From contig NZ_MINN01000096.1 of the NCBI RefSeq assembly GCF_001877785.1, positions 186,001-250,000 on the forward strand: 64,000 nucleotides of DNA, in the 5' to 3' direction. This document shows, piece by piece, positions 47,334 through 55,921 of this stretch (its first letter is position 1; the number at the start of each line of letters is the position of its first letter). Origin of the DNA: Rossellomorea aquimaris. Lineage in GTDB: Bacteria > Bacillota > Bacilli > Bacillales > Bacillaceae_B. The position numbers were made by a program, and so were the translations under genes. Below the pieces are notes generated by a model. The model did no database searches. It saw only the letters and a list, made by a program, of their open reading frames with translations, and was not told the origin of the DNA.

Positions 47334-48410
47334 TTAAAAACTAATTGTATTCACATTTTCAGGACGGGTGACCGGCTCTGTGACAGGTTCGCCATCTTTG
47401 CTTACTGTCGTCGCTTCACCTTCCACCAATACCGATACTCCTTTGATTCCTTTTTGTTCAGTCAATGAAAGGACAAGGGAATTCAGCATATGTTCTGAGA
47501 CAACCTTTTCTTCCAGGCTTCCGTATACCGCTTCATTGAAATTCAGCGTCACTGTCCCATCCTTCAAGGACGGGTCATCCAGAAGTTCCGCACCGGTGAA
47601 ATCACTGGCAAGCGATGAACCGTATCCAGGACCTTCGATGAGTTCCTGCACCACGGCTTTCACTTCATCCGATTCATTCGAGCTTACACGTTTGGTCACA
47701 GGAACATAGTACGTCCCGGAATCAGTCTGCGATACATAATAAACGGTTACCGGCTTAGTACTCGTAAGATCTGCGACTCCGCTCGCATCTACATTGATCC
47801 CCATTTTCCTCGATAATCCCGATTCATCGATTGGCGTTCCGTTTACAGGCATTTCGGTTAATGGATAACCGTTCACACGCAACTCGACTTTTTCAACCGA
47901 GTCGAATTGAGTCAGGGTCCATGTGACGGATTGCAGGATCTTTTGTTCATCTTCAGGCTGGTAATTATTGAACTCAGGTGAGAAATCCGCTATCGCCTTG
48001 CCGTCTTTGATGTCGACCGTCACCTGGGTATCCGCAGGCAGTACAGCCCGGAATCCATTTGGAAGCACATTCTCTACAGGACCGTTTTTCACCAGATATT
48101 CAAGCGCCTGCTTGGCAACACTCTCATTGTTCGGAAGCGGCAGTGACTGTGAAACCACATACCCGTTCTTATCGATGAGATACAGTTCTGTCATGACTGT
48201 TTCCTCTGCAGCTTCCTCTTTACTGGCCGTCTCTTTGCCATCCCCCTCTTTCTTAGCGGTATCTACCTTTTCACCTTCTTTTAAGTAGGACACATCCTGC
48301 GGCGGATCGATCTTTTCTTTATCCCCGAAACTTAACAGCCCGCACCCTGAAAGATACACAGAAGATGCTAACACCGTTACAGCAATTGAAACTTTCGCTT
48401 TTTTTGACAT
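47334..48410 (-). CDS. gerM: Sporulation/germination lipoprotein GerM
   Basis: The start MSKKAKVSIAV, behind TTAGGAGGTTTCACG, gives 358 residues; an upstream frame is rejected. Signal peptide with lipobox LSGC around residue 23-26. Two GerMN domains follow (about 75-205 and 225-345), seen as repeats of TELYLIDKNGYVVSQ and VTVYYVSQTDSGTYYVP, each with a VKNGP or LIEGPGYGS element. In B. subtilis GerM is a mother-cell lipoprotein needed for SpoIIQ-SpoIIIAH complex assembly and proper spores. racE lies upstream. Confidence 0.93.
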   Translation of the reverse strand: MSKKAKVSIAVTVLASSVYLSGCGLLSFGDKEKIDPPQDVSYLKEGEKVDTAKKEGDGKETASKEEAAEETVMTELYLIDKNGYVVSQSLPLPNNESVAKQALEYLVKNGPVENVLPNGFRAVLPADTQVTVDIKDGKAIADFSPEFNNYQPEDEQKILQSVTWTLTQFDSVEKVELRVNGYPLTEMPVNGTPIDESGLSRKMGINVDASGVADLTSTKPVTVYYVSQTDSGTYYVPVTKRVSSNESDEVKAVVQELIEGPGYGSSLASDFTGAELLDDPSLKDGTVTLNFNEAVYGSLEEKVVSEHMLNSLVLSLTEQKGIKGVSVLVEGEATTVSKDGEPVTEPVTRPENVNTISF

Positions 48411-48443
48411 CGTGAAACCTCCTAAAAGACAGTTTGTACTACA

Positions 48444-48472
48444 TATATACGAGCCCCTGTCCTGAAATAGAC
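48444..48472 (-). promoter_or_regulatory. Possible sigma-E promoter of gerM
   Basis: Minus strand GTCTATTT (48465-48472) and CGTATATA (48444-48451) with a 13-base spacer resemble sigma-E elements. A weak match, supported mainly by the known mother-cell expression of gerM. Confidence 0.3.
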
Positions 48473-48671
48473 CGAAACTTTTCAGAAATGAAGACAAACT
48501 TTTTCAGGAGATTACAGAAGGGGAAATGACAATTGGGAAATCAGCGGAATAAGCCGGAGACATAGTCACACACATTTTTATTTTTTGAGTTTATCAAATA
48601 TCTTCCCATTGGACGCAGACTGTTCTTTTATTATGTATAATCGCATCAAAAATTCTGACAGAAATAAGGGG

Positions 48672-48745
48672 TTATCGAAAACGAAGAATTTAATATCGAA
48701 ATCTTAAAGTTTATTATCGAAAATCGACTTTTTATTATCGAGAAC
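48672..48745. repeat. Degenerate 21-base-period TTATCGAAAA repeat
   Basis: Four units with cores TTATCGAAA, ATATCGAAA, TTATCGAAA and TTATCGAGA; the TCG positions are 48675, 48696, 48717 and 48738, exactly 21 bases apart. The spacers differ. It lies in the 475-base racE-gerM gap, which otherwise holds only the gerM promoter region and the racE terminator. A related array is at 51440-51540. Confidence 0.75.
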
Positions 48746-48852
48746 TTTTTTGAATGCCCCGTTATTTTTAAATATGGCCAGTTAATACTAAAGCGGCATG
48801 TCTTATTAACAAACAGCCATGTTTATAATCAATTCGCTGAGGGACATGATTA

Positions 48853-48902
48853 AAAAATAAAACCATCCAGCCAAGACACTCAGTCTTAAAGCCGGATGGT
48901 TT
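48853..48902 (-). terminator. Terminator overlapping the racE stop
   Basis: AACCATCC...GC and GC.GGATGGTT pair, with a T-rich minus-strand tail (TTTTATTTTTTAA). The stem includes the last codons of racE. Confidence 0.75.
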
Positions 48903-49680
48903 CAGCGCGGATCTCACCTATATTCAGCCAATCAGAGGCGATTTGTGAAAAAAGAAGGGAAGATCCCGTCGTGAAGAATCGGTGTTCGGGCACTTTGATC
49001 CCCCTGTATAAGAGGTTGTAGTAGTCCAGGATCGTACTGATTTCCCTGGCCGTCTCGTCACCTGAACTTATGACACTGACCGCATTCCCCATAAACTTCT
49101 TAATTTTCGACTGCAGGAGCGGATAGTGCGTGCAGCCCAGGATCAAGGTGTCAATATCCGTATCTTTCATGGAAGACAGCGTCTCTTCCACGATGCGATC
49201 GGCAGTGGGGCTGTTATACTCGCCGCTTTCTACTAAAGGGACAAATTTCGGACATGCAAGAGGGCTTACATCCAGGCTTCCGTGCAGCGAGTGAAGTGCT
49301 TCTTCGTACGCCCCGCTGTTAATGGTCCCGATGGTTCCGAGTACACCGATTTTTCTATTGTACGTGTGCTTGATTGCAGCTCTCGCACCCGGATGGATGA
49401 CTCCTATGACTGGGATGTCCAATTGAGTCTGGATTTCATCCAATACGACTGCGGTCGCAGTATTGCAGGCAATGATGAGCATCTTCATATCGTACTGCAG
49501 CAGATACTCCGTCATCTGCCAGGTGAATTCCTTCACTTCTTCTGCCGACCGGGGTCCGTATGGACATCTTGCTGTATCACCCAGATAATAGATGGTTTCT
49601 TTAGGCAATTGGCGCATGACCTCTTTTGCGACAGTCAGTCCGCCAACACCCGAATCTATGATGCCAATCGGTTGAATCAC
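48886..49680 (-). CDS. racE: Glutamate racemase
   Basis: A 264-residue cofactor-independent racemase supplying D-glutamate for peptidoglycan. GTG start behind [23 protein letters not shown] opens the protein; the two catalytic cysteines lie in [10 protein letters not shown] and [12 protein letters not shown]. The DTARCPYG loop is standard. It follows the MarR-type regulator ysmB by nine bases. Confidence 0.97.
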   Translation of the reverse strand: MIQPIGIIDSGVGGLTVAKEVMRQLPKETIYYLGDTARCPYGPRSAEEVKEFTWQMTEYLLQYDMKMLIIACNTATAVVLDEIQTQLDIPVIGVIHPGARAAIKHTYNRKIGVLGTIGTINSGAYEEALHSLHGSLDVSPLACPKFVPLVESGEYNSPTADRIVEETLSSMKDTDIDTLILGCTHYPLLQSKIKKFMGNAVSVISSGDETAREISTILDYYNLLYRGIKVPEHRFFTTGSSLLFSQIASDWLNIGEIRAETIRL

Positions 49681-49689
49681 TTTATTCCC

Positions 49690-50148
49690 TCACTCTGGTT
49701 TCATTTCTTGGTGCAGTTTTGCCAAGTTCCTTTTCAAACCTTCTACTTCTTCCTGAGAAAAATCTTCAAGGACACTTTGTAAATAATTCTGCCTTTTTTC
49801 GATGACTTCCTCAATAATTCTTTCGCCCTCTTTTAACATATGAATGCGGACGACCCGCCGGTCATTCTCATCCTTGACTCTTTCGACCAATTCATTCTTT
49901 TCCATGCGGTCGACAAGGTCCGTCGTTGTACTGCAGGCAAGATACATCTTATTGGAAAGATCGCCGATTGTCATGTCACCGTATTCAAACAACCATTGAA
50001 GCGCTATGAATTGAGGCGGCGTAAGCGTGTACTGACTTAAGATTTCACGCCCCTTTTGCTTAATGATGGAAGATATGTAACGCAAGTCTTTTTCTATATC
50101 TGCTACCACCTGTACATCGGCTTTCATCTTGATTTCTTCTTTATTCAT
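49690..50148 (-). CDS. ysmB: MarR family transcriptional regulator YsmB
   Basis: A 152-residue winged-helix protein with dimerisation helices at both ends and the MarR core about 45-110 (LTPPQFIALQWLFEYGDMTI, LSNKMYLACSTTTDLVDRME, RVKDENDRRVVRIHML). The ligand and target genes are unknown. It lies just upstream of racE and downstream of gerE, as in B. subtilis. Confidence 0.92.
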   Translation of the reverse strand: MNKEEIKMKADVQVVADIEKDLRYISSIIKQKGREILSQYTLTPPQFIALQWLFEYGDMTIGDLSNKMYLACSTTTDLVDRMEKNELVERVKDENDRRVVRIHMLKEGERIIEEVIEKRQNYLQSVLEDFSQEEVEGLKRNLAKLHQEMKPE

Positions 50149-50347
50149 GAACGAATTCTCCTTTGACTGACTAGTCCTAATTTAACATGATCACAACTAC
50201 TTCTAAGGATTCACCATCTCCGCTCGCCGGGAAACAGCTGATTCCGATTAGTCCTATTAGCATTTTCTCTTTTTTTCGGGGAAATTTCAAGAAAAGAGAG
50301 GAGGCAGGTTCAGTATACCACTAAACTAAAAGAGACTGACTCTTACT

Positions 50348-50384
50348 TGGACAATAACGGTTAAAATACCCCGGATTATTGTTC
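50348..50384 (-). terminator. Weak hairpin after gerE
   Basis: GAACAATAA and TTATTGTCC arms on the minus strand, about 20 bases after the gerE stop, with A/T-rich surroundings and no strong T run. The remainder of 50149-50347 holds no gene that I can see. Confidence 0.4.
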
Positions 50385-50404
50385 ATAAGAATCAGCCCCT
50401 TACT

Positions 50405-50629
50405 TTAAAGCTTGAGTTCCCCCATGCGAAGAAGCTCTACAACTGCCTGTGAGCGCCCCTTCACTCCAAGCTTTTGCATGGCGTTGGAAATATGATTTCG
50501 AACTGTTTTCTCGCTGATGAAAAGATCACTAGCAATCTCTTTCGTTGTTTTGTCCTGTACTAACAGCTCGAATACTTCTTTTTCTCTCTTTGTGAGCAAC
50601 GGTTTGTGTGTAAAATCATTGTCCTTCAA
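50405..50629 (-). CDS. gerE: Spore germination/late mother-cell transcription factor GerE
   Basis: A 74-residue LuxR-type helix-turn-helix protein, no receiver domain. LLTKREKEVFELLVQDKTTK, EIASDLFISEKTVRNHISNA and MQKLGVKGRSQAVVELLRMG give the complete HTH; length equals that of B. subtilis GerE. It adjusts the sigma-K regulon and coat gene expression late in sporulation. TTG start behind AAGGAGG. A sigma-K-like promoter is upstream. Confidence 0.96.
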   Translation of the reverse strand: MKDNDFTHKPLLTKREKEVFELLVQDKTTKEIASDLFISEKTVRNHISNAMQKLGVKGRSQAVVELLRMGELKL

Positions 50630-50695
50630 TTATGGTAACCCTCCTTGCCTTCGCCAGCTTTAAACCGCGGGGATGGGTATTGTCGGTCGTCAGAA

Positions 50696-50723
50696 TATCA
50701 TATGTGAAGGTGAGGTTTAGAGT
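50696..50723 (-). promoter_or_regulatory. Sigma-K-like promoter of gerE
   Basis: Minus strand AC (50722-50723), 17 bases, CATATGATA (50696-50704), matching the sigma-K -10 pattern CATANNNTA. gerE is sigma-K dependent in B. subtilis. Confidence 0.6.
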
Positions 50724-50777
50724 GACATAGAGAAGGAGTAATTTCAAAAATTAGGCAGTGATTCATTCACACAGTAT

Positions 50778-51248
50778 TCAGGATGAGGAGGACATGACTG
50801 AAGGACAGTCAAATTTCTTTCTCATCTCTTCCGTCCAAGGGACACCTTTTCCCGTCTTACGTGAAATCTGTACCATCGTTCCTCTGCCAACGAAGCAGAC
50901 ATCTTGCTTTTCATTTACGCCCATATAATGCAGGTCTACTGAAGATTTCCCTACAGTGGCCGCTTTCACATAAACATTCAAGCGTTCCCCAAAGTAGACT
51001 TGCTTCAGAAAGTCGCACTGCAGGTCTGCTACGACCGGGATCGTGTCATGATCGGGCTTCACCCAATCCTGCATGAATCCCTGATATTTAAAAAAGTCGG
51101 TTCTTGCTTCCTCGAAGTATGTAAATGGAACAGTGTTGTTCAGGTGTCCAAACATATCCGTCTCGGAAAATCGAACCTTGATTTCTATGGAGAAATGAAA
51201 TTCTTTTTGCCATGTGTCTATGTCTTTAATGTATGTAATATGTTTCAA
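50778..51248 (-). CDS. ysmA: Acyl-CoA thioesterase-like hotdog protein YsmA
   Basis: A TTG start at 51246-51248 (MKHITYIKDIDTW) follows AAAGGAGGAGCCATT and gives 156 residues; the longer frame runs into the operator region. A 4-hydroxybenzoyl-CoA-thioesterase-type hotdog fold: VRFSETDMFGHLNNTVPFTY (the Asp-containing active-site motif), YFEEARTDFF and VKAATVGKSSVDLHYMGVNE. It should hydrolyse acyl-CoA thioesters; the substrate is not known. A near-consensus FadR operator lies 31 bases upstream. Confidence 0.88.
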   Translation of the reverse strand: MKHITYIKDIDTWQKEFHFSIEIKVRFSETDMFGHLNNTVPFTYFEEARTDFFKYQGFMQDWVKPDHDTIPVVADLQCDFLKQVYFGERLNVYVKAATVGKSSVDLHYMGVNEKQDVCFVGRGTMVQISRKTGKGVPWTEEMRKKFDCPSVMSSSS

Positions 51249-51278
51249 AATGGCTCCTCCTTTTAGGCATATAATAAA

Positions 51279-51296
51279 TGAATGAATATTCATTCT
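51279..51296. promoter_or_regulatory. Candidate FadR operator upstream of ysmA
   Basis: TGAATGAATATTCATTCT matches the FadR consensus TGAATGAMTANTCATTCA at all defined positions but the last. It lies 31-48 bases upstream of the ysmA start, in its promoter region. The fadR gene is in the same window and has a similar site in front of it. Confidence 0.65.
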
Positions 51297-51439
51297 TTTT
51301 TGTTTATTATAATCCTTTTTTCTTCATTTAGGAACCGTTTAGTTTCAAAAACCTGCCAAGAACCACCGGGCAGGCAAAATTTATCGTATGGAGCGGCGGA
51401 TAAATCCCTTAATTTCCCTAGTGACGGAATTATTCGCAG

Positions 51440-51540
51440 AATCGAAAGAAAAAAGCGGAAAATTGAAAGATTAATGATTAAATTCGAAAGATTATCATCC
51501 CAAATTCGAAGATTACTGACCAAATTCGAAAGATTCCTCA
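51440..51540. repeat. Degenerate 21-base-period ATTCGAAAGATTA repeat
   Basis: Five units around (T)TCGAAAGATT; the G of the core falls at 51444, 51465, 51486, 51508 and 51528, i.e. steps of 21, 21, 22 and 20. Minus-strand translation gives NLSNLVSNL-like heptads, which is a by-product of the period rather than a gene. It lies in the 508-base ysmA-sdhB gap, where I see nothing else except the FadR site and the sdhB terminator. Confidence 0.75.
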
Positions 51541-51720
51541 TAAACGGCCCTTCAATTCATCAATCCAAACAGCTTAATCCCCTAAAAACTCAGCATCAGG
51601 TGGTTCATAATCAACAAAATGGTCATTAAAAAACCCAATTCCCCCCACTACTGTCCTTCCACAACGATTTTCCTCAAAAAGAAACAAACAATGATAGAAT
51701 TTCCTAATTTCCTGCACCAA

Positions 51721-51750
51721 AAAAAGCACTTCCCCGAAGGAAAGTGCTTT
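51721..51750 (-). terminator. Terminator of sdhCAB
   Basis: AAGCACTT / AAGTGCTT with a short loop, followed by TTTTTTT on the minus strand, directly after the sdhB stop. Confidence 0.85.
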
Positions 51751-51756
51751 CGATAA

Positions 51757-52524
51757 TTAATCTACCATATGGTCGCTTCCGAAGAAGTTTTTGAACATTT
51801 GGAAGGATGTTTCGCGGTTCAGTGCTGCGATTGATGTTGTCAAAGGGATTCCCTTCGGACAAGATTGCACGCAGTTTTGAGAGTTACCGCAGTTGGCAAG
51901 GCCTCCGTCTCCCATGATGGATTCCAGACGTTCATCTTTGTTCATGGCACCTGTTGGATGCGCATTGAAAAGGCGAACCTGTGAGAGCGGTGCAGGACCG
52001 ATGAAATTGGACTTGCTGTTTACGTTTGGGCACGCTTCCAAGCATACTCCGCATGTCATGCATTTGGATAATTCATAAGCCCATTGACGTTTTTTCTCCG
52101 GCATGCGGGGACCAGGTCCAAGATCGTAAGTCCCGTCGATCGGGATCCATGCCTTTACTTTTTTCAGGCTGTCGAACATCCTGCTGCGGTCGACCTGCAG
52201 GTCACGCACGACCGGGAATGTTTTCATCGGAGCCAGCTGGATCGGCTGTTCAAGCTGATCGACAAGTGCTGTACATGATTGTCTGGGCTTTCCGTTGATC
52301 ACCATTGAACAGGCTCCGCAGACTTCCTCGAGACAGTTCATATCCCAGTTGATCGGGGTCGTTTTTTCACCCTTGGCATTGACCGGATTCCGGCGGATTT
52401 CCATAAGGGCTGAAATTACGTTCATATTCGGGCGATAAGCCAGTTCAAACTCTTCCTGGTAAGGAGCTGCTTCAGGGCCGTCTTGACGAGTAATGATAAA
52501 ACGGACAGTCTTGTTTTCACTCAT
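51757..52524 (-). CDS. sdhB: Succinate dehydrogenase iron-sulfur subunit
   Basis: A 255-residue protein (second of two tandem ATGs, as in the B. subtilis start MSE). The 2Fe-2S ligands are in CLEEVCGACSMVINGKPRQSC-type order near residue 60-80; the 4Fe-4S and 3Fe-4S ligands are in CMTCGVCLEACPN and CGNSQNCVQSCPKGIPL. It passes electrons from SdhA to menaquinone at SdhC. The start overlaps the sdhA stop (ATGA). Confidence 0.98.
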   Translation of the reverse strand: MSENKTVRFIITRQDGPEAAPYQEEFELAYRPNMNVISALMEIRRNPVNAKGEKTTPINWDMNCLEEVCGACSMVINGKPRQSCTALVDQLEQPIQLAPMKTFPVVRDLQVDRSRMFDSLKKVKAWIPIDGTYDLGPGPRMPEKKRQWAYELSKCMTCGVCLEACPNVNSKSNFIGPAPLSQVRLFNAHPTGAMNKDERLESIMGDGGLANCGNSQNCVQSCPKGIPLTTSIAALNRETSFQMFKNFFGSDHMVD

Positions 52525-54287
52525 CATTTACTTCCCCCTTTATTCTTAGAATAGTCGCGCTTACGCGGTGCAATCATGCTTGTGTCGACTTCTTCATAAT
52601 GAAACTCAGGTGAATTCGTTGCTGCATTATATTTTGCCATTGTCGTTTTAAGGAATTCTTCATCATTACGCTCAGGGAAATCAGGCTTATAGTGTGCTCC
52701 GCGGCTTTCGTTACGGTTAAGTGCGCCGATCGTGATGACACGTGCAAGCTGAAGCATATTCCACAATTGACGTGTAAACGTGGCACCCTGGTTGCTCCAT
52801 TTGGCAGTATCGTTGATGTTGATATTCTTATAGCGCTCCATAAGCTCAAGAATCTTGTTGTCTGTTTCTTTCAATTTATCATTGTAACGTACAACCGTTA
52901 CGTTATCGGTCATCCACTCACCCAGTTCTTTATGGATGACATAAGCGTTTTCGGTTCCATTCATGGACATGATTGTGTTCCACTTTTCCTCTTCCTGCTG
53001 CACGTGGCGTTCGAATACGGAAGAAGGAACACTTTCAACGGACTTCTCAAGACCTTGGATATACTTGACAGCATTCGGCCCGGCTACCATACCGCCGTAG
53101 ATTGCAGAAAGCAGTGAGTTGGCTCCAAGACGATTTGCACCGTGCTGAGAATAATCACATTCCCCTGCAGCGAAAAGACCTGGGATATTTGTCATTTGAT
53201 CATAATCAACCCAAAGTCCGCCCATTGAATAGTGCACGGCAGGGAATATCTTCATTGGGACTTTGCGCGGATCGTCTCCCATGAACTTCTCATAGATTTC
53301 GATGATTCCGCCAAGTTTGATATCAAGTTCCTTGGAATCTTTATGTGAAAGATCAAGGTAAACCATGTTTTCTCCATTAATACCAAGCTTCTGATTCACG
53401 CACACATCGAAAATTTCACGTGTCGCAATATCACGCGGTACCAGGTTTCCATAAGCAGGATACTTCTCTTCAAGGAAATACCAAGGCTTACCGTCTTTAT
53501 ACGTCCAAACACGTCCGCCTTCACCACGTGCAGATTCACTCATGAGGCGAAGCTTATCGTCACCAGGGATGGCTGTCGGGTGAATCTGGATGAATTCACC
53601 GTTTGCATAATATGCACCCTGCTGGTACACGATTGAAGCTGCAGATCCTGTATTGATGACAGAGTTCGTGGACTTACCGAAGATGATCCCGGGTCCCCCT
53701 GTCGCCATGATGACTGCATCTGCCGCAAATGATTTGATTTCCATCGTTTGAAGGTTCTGTGCAACGATCCCTCGGGCAGCGCCATCGTCGTCCACGACCA
53801 CTCCGAGGAATTCCCAGCCTTCAAATTTATTGACAAGCCCTGCCACTTCATGGCGGCGGACCTGCTCGTCCAATGCATAAAGAAGCTGCTGTCCAGTCGT
53901 CGCACCTGCAAATGCAGTACGGTGATGCTGCGTTCCACCAAAGCGTCGGAAATCAAGAAGTCCTTCCGGCGTACGGTTGAACATGACGCCCATGCGGTCA
54001 AGCAAGTGGATGATGCCCGGTGCTGCTTCTGCCATTGCTTTTACAGGAGGCTGATTCGCAAGGAAATCCCCTCCATATATTGTATCGTCAAAGTGAACCC
54101 AAGGAGAATCGCCTTCCCCTTTTGTGTTTACGGCTCCATTAATTCCACCTTGAGCACAGACAGAGTGAGAACGTTTAACAGGTACAAGTGAAAATAAATC
54201 CACTTCCGTTCCTACTTCTGCTGCTTTGATCGTTGCCATTAAGCCGGCTAATCCGCCGCCGACTACAATAATTTTGCCTTTACTCAT
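52524..54287 (-). CDS. sdhA: Succinate dehydrogenase flavoprotein subunit
   Basis: A 587-residue FAD protein that oxidises succinate. Dinucleotide motif IIVVGGGLAGLMATIKAAE, the covalent-FAD histidine in RSHSVCAQGGINGAVN, active-site TAIPGDDKLRLMSESARGEG and GLFAAGECDYSQHGANRLGA. Second gene of sdhCAB, 67 bases after sdhC. Confidence 0.98.
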   Translation of the reverse strand: MSKGKIIVVGGGLAGLMATIKAAEVGTEVDLFSLVPVKRSHSVCAQGGINGAVNTKGEGDSPWVHFDDTIYGGDFLANQPPVKAMAEAAPGIIHLLDRMGVMFNRTPEGLLDFRRFGGTQHHRTAFAGATTGQQLLYALDEQVRRHEVAGLVNKFEGWEFLGVVVDDDGAARGIVAQNLQTMEIKSFAADAVIMATGGPGIIFGKSTNSVINTGSAASIVYQQGAYYANGEFIQIHPTAIPGDDKLRLMSESARGEGGRVWTYKDGKPWYFLEEKYPAYGNLVPRDIATREIFDVCVNQKLGINGENMVYLDLSHKDSKELDIKLGGIIEIYEKFMGDDPRKVPMKIFPAVHYSMGGLWVDYDQMTNIPGLFAAGECDYSQHGANRLGANSLLSAIYGGMVAGPNAVKYIQGLEKSVESVPSSVFERHVQQEEEKWNTIMSMNGTENAYVIHKELGEWMTDNVTVVRYNDKLKETDNKILELMERYKNININDTAKWSNQGATFTRQLWNMLQLARVITIGALNRNESRGAHYKPDFPERNDEEFLKTTMAKYNAATNSPEFHYEEVDTSMIAPRKRDYSKNKGGSK

Positions 54288-54354
54288 CGTGACTCACTCC
54301 TTTTCCTGCGGAAGTTGCCTGCTGATATCTATCAGACTTCTATAATTGTTTCTC

Positions 54355-54963
54355 TTACACAAACGCGAAGATTGCGCGCATACCAACTACTGATAACGCT
54401 ACAAAAATTCCGATCGTTACGTATGTAGCAATTAACTGAGAACGAGGTGAAACCGTGATACCCCAGCTTACACAGAATGACCATAAGCCATTAGCAAAGT
54501 GGAAGATCGTGGATAATACACCGATTACATAAAAACCAAGCATTAATGGATTCGATAAAATATTCTCCATCATCTGGAAGTTAACTTCCGCTCCAAAAGC
54601 CGCAGCTACTCTGGTTTCCCATACATGCCATGTTACAAAGATAAACGTGATTACCCCTGACACACGCTGCAGAAGGAACATCCAGTTGCGGAAATAACCG
54701 TATCTGCTGGCATTATTCTTGGATGTGAACGCAATGTAAATTCCATAGATAGCATGGAAATACAATGGAAGGAAGATGATAAAGATTTCAAGGAAATAAC
54801 GGAACGGCAGACTTTCCATAAAATGTGCCGCTTGATTGAATGATTCTTCCCCGCCTGTTGCAAAATGGTTCACAACTAAATGTTGAGTTAAAAATAATCC
54901 AACTGGAATAACACCTAGTAATGAATGAAGCCTGCGATAATTAAATTCTCGATTTCCAGCCAT
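54355..54963 (-). CDS. sdhC: Succinate dehydrogenase cytochrome b558 subunit
   Basis: A 202-residue five-helix diheme membrane anchor of the Bacillus type. Conserved histidines are seen in RRLHSLLGV, LTQHLVVNHFATG, LYFHAIYGI, TWHVWETRV and IFHFANGLWSF. The ATG at 54961-54963 is preceded by AAGGGGGGTAAATC. First gene of the operon, with a clear promoter about 100 bases upstream. Confidence 0.97.
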   Translation of the reverse strand: MAGNREFNYRRLHSLLGVIPVGLFLTQHLVVNHFATGGEESFNQAAHFMESLPFRYFLEIFIIFLPLYFHAIYGIYIAFTSKNNASRYGYFRNWMFLLQRVSGVITFIFVTWHVWETRVAAAFGAEVNFQMMENILSNPLMLGFYVIGVLSTIFHFANGLWSFCVSWGITVSPRSQLIATYVTIGIFVALSVVGMRAIFAFV

Positions 54964-55066
54964 GATTTACCCCCCTTAATCATAAAATATGAGGCCGTTT
55001 TCTAATCAACATCATCATTAGACAACGATACATATTTTATGTTGTAACAATTATGTGACAAGTTTC

Positions 55067-55095
55067 ATTTTACTCCCATAGAGTGTGAGCGTCAA
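55067..55095 (-). promoter_or_regulatory. Sigma-A promoter of sdhCAB
   Basis: Minus strand TTGACG (55090-55095), 17-base spacer, TAAAAT (55067-55072). The 5' leader would be about 100 bases. The rest of the 347-base gap to yslB is A/T-rich; a TATAAT at about 55282 on the plus strand may serve yslB. Confidence 0.75.
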
Positions 55096-55310
55096 GAAAA
55101 CGTATACATAAATTCGACAATATCGCTAAAATATTTTTAATTTAGAGACAACGACTAAATACGGTTAAATCCGCCTTTAATAATTAGAATTTTCTAATTA
55201 TTAATCAATAATATTATACCGCCAAAATATCCCAACTTTCATTTTTCAGGTTTGGGATGATAAATCGACTTTACATGTATATAATAGTTTTATAGAAAGA
55301 GGGGATTTAC

Positions 55311-55748
55311 TTGGAACAGAAAAAAGAAGAACTTTATGAACCAACCGTCCCGGTGTTCGGCTATGAACTGATGAGGGATATCCTGCTCCCCGACATTTTG
55401 GGGAAGCACACCCCGGAAATCTTATATTGGGGCGGCAAGCAGCTCTCCAGAAAATTCCCCCTGCAGTCAATTGATGAATATTCTTCTTTTTTTGAAGAAG
55501 CAGGCTGGGGGACATTGACGGTAGCAGAACAAAAGAAAAATGAAATGACCTTTGAACTGCGCGGTTCATTCGTCGAAAGACGCCTGTCAATAAATTCGGA
55601 CGTTTCATTCAAATTGGAAGCCGGCTTTCTTGCAGAACAAATCCAGCTCCAAAAAAAATGCACGACTGAAGCAGCTGACGAAATACATAAACGAAATCGG
55701 TCCGTGAAAATCATCGCCCGCTGGGATGAAAAAGATAAAGTCGAATAA
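55311..55748 (+). CDS. yslB: YslB family protein (DUF2507)
   Basis: A 145-residue soluble protein with a TTG start behind AGAGGGG. FGYELMRDILLPDILGKHTP and EILYWGGKQLSRKFPL with LEAGFLAEQIQLQ resemble DUF2507, a V4R/TRAPP-like fold. The function is unknown. It is on the plus strand between sdhC and lysC, as in B. subtilis. Confidence 0.9.
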   Translation: MEQKKEELYEPTVPVFGYELMRDILLPDILGKHTPEILYWGGKQLSRKFPLQSIDEYSSFFEEAGWGTLTVAEQKKNEMTFELRGSFVERRLSINSDVSFKLEAGFLAEQIQLQKKCTTEAADEIHKRNRSVKIIARWDEKDKVE

Positions 55749-55777
55749 ACAGCCGGCCGCCGTTAATAGATGAATGG

Positions 55778-55810
55778 AAAAGGGTTGACTCCTGAGGAGT
55801 CAACCCTTTT
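55778..55810. terminator. Terminator of yslB (bidirectional)
   Basis: AAAAGGGTTGACTCC / GGAGTCAACCCTTTT, a perfect 15-base-pair stem with a 3-base loop and A/T flanks. Confidence 0.92.
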
Positions 55811-55815
55811 CAAAT

Positions 55816-55921
55816 GGAGCTCCAGCGCCCAGTCCCTCTAAACGTTTCGGTGAAGTCAAAAAACGATTTTACTGGCCGGAGCTCCCACGCTTGTCGGCTG
55901 AACAAGGCGCTTCCGCTTTTC
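55816..55921. repeat. Element B, free-standing copy
   Basis: Starts GGAGCTCCAGCGC and ends GAACAAGGCGCTTCCGCTTTT, the B-type ends seen inside element A copy 6 (CAGCTACAGGGCTT ... AAGCCCTTCCGCTTTTCT). The centre differs (GTGAAGTCAAAAAACGATTTTACTGG region). It abuts the lysC stop codon, and no element A surrounds it. Confidence 0.7.

Noticed and set aside
51282-51629. A plus-strand frame of 115 residues upstream of ysmA, and an 83-residue frame opposite it
   Set aside because: Both run through the 21-base-period repeat; the K/R/I/E-rich or NLSNL-type heptads come from the repeat phase. No ribosome site, no family, and the first starts inside the FadR site.
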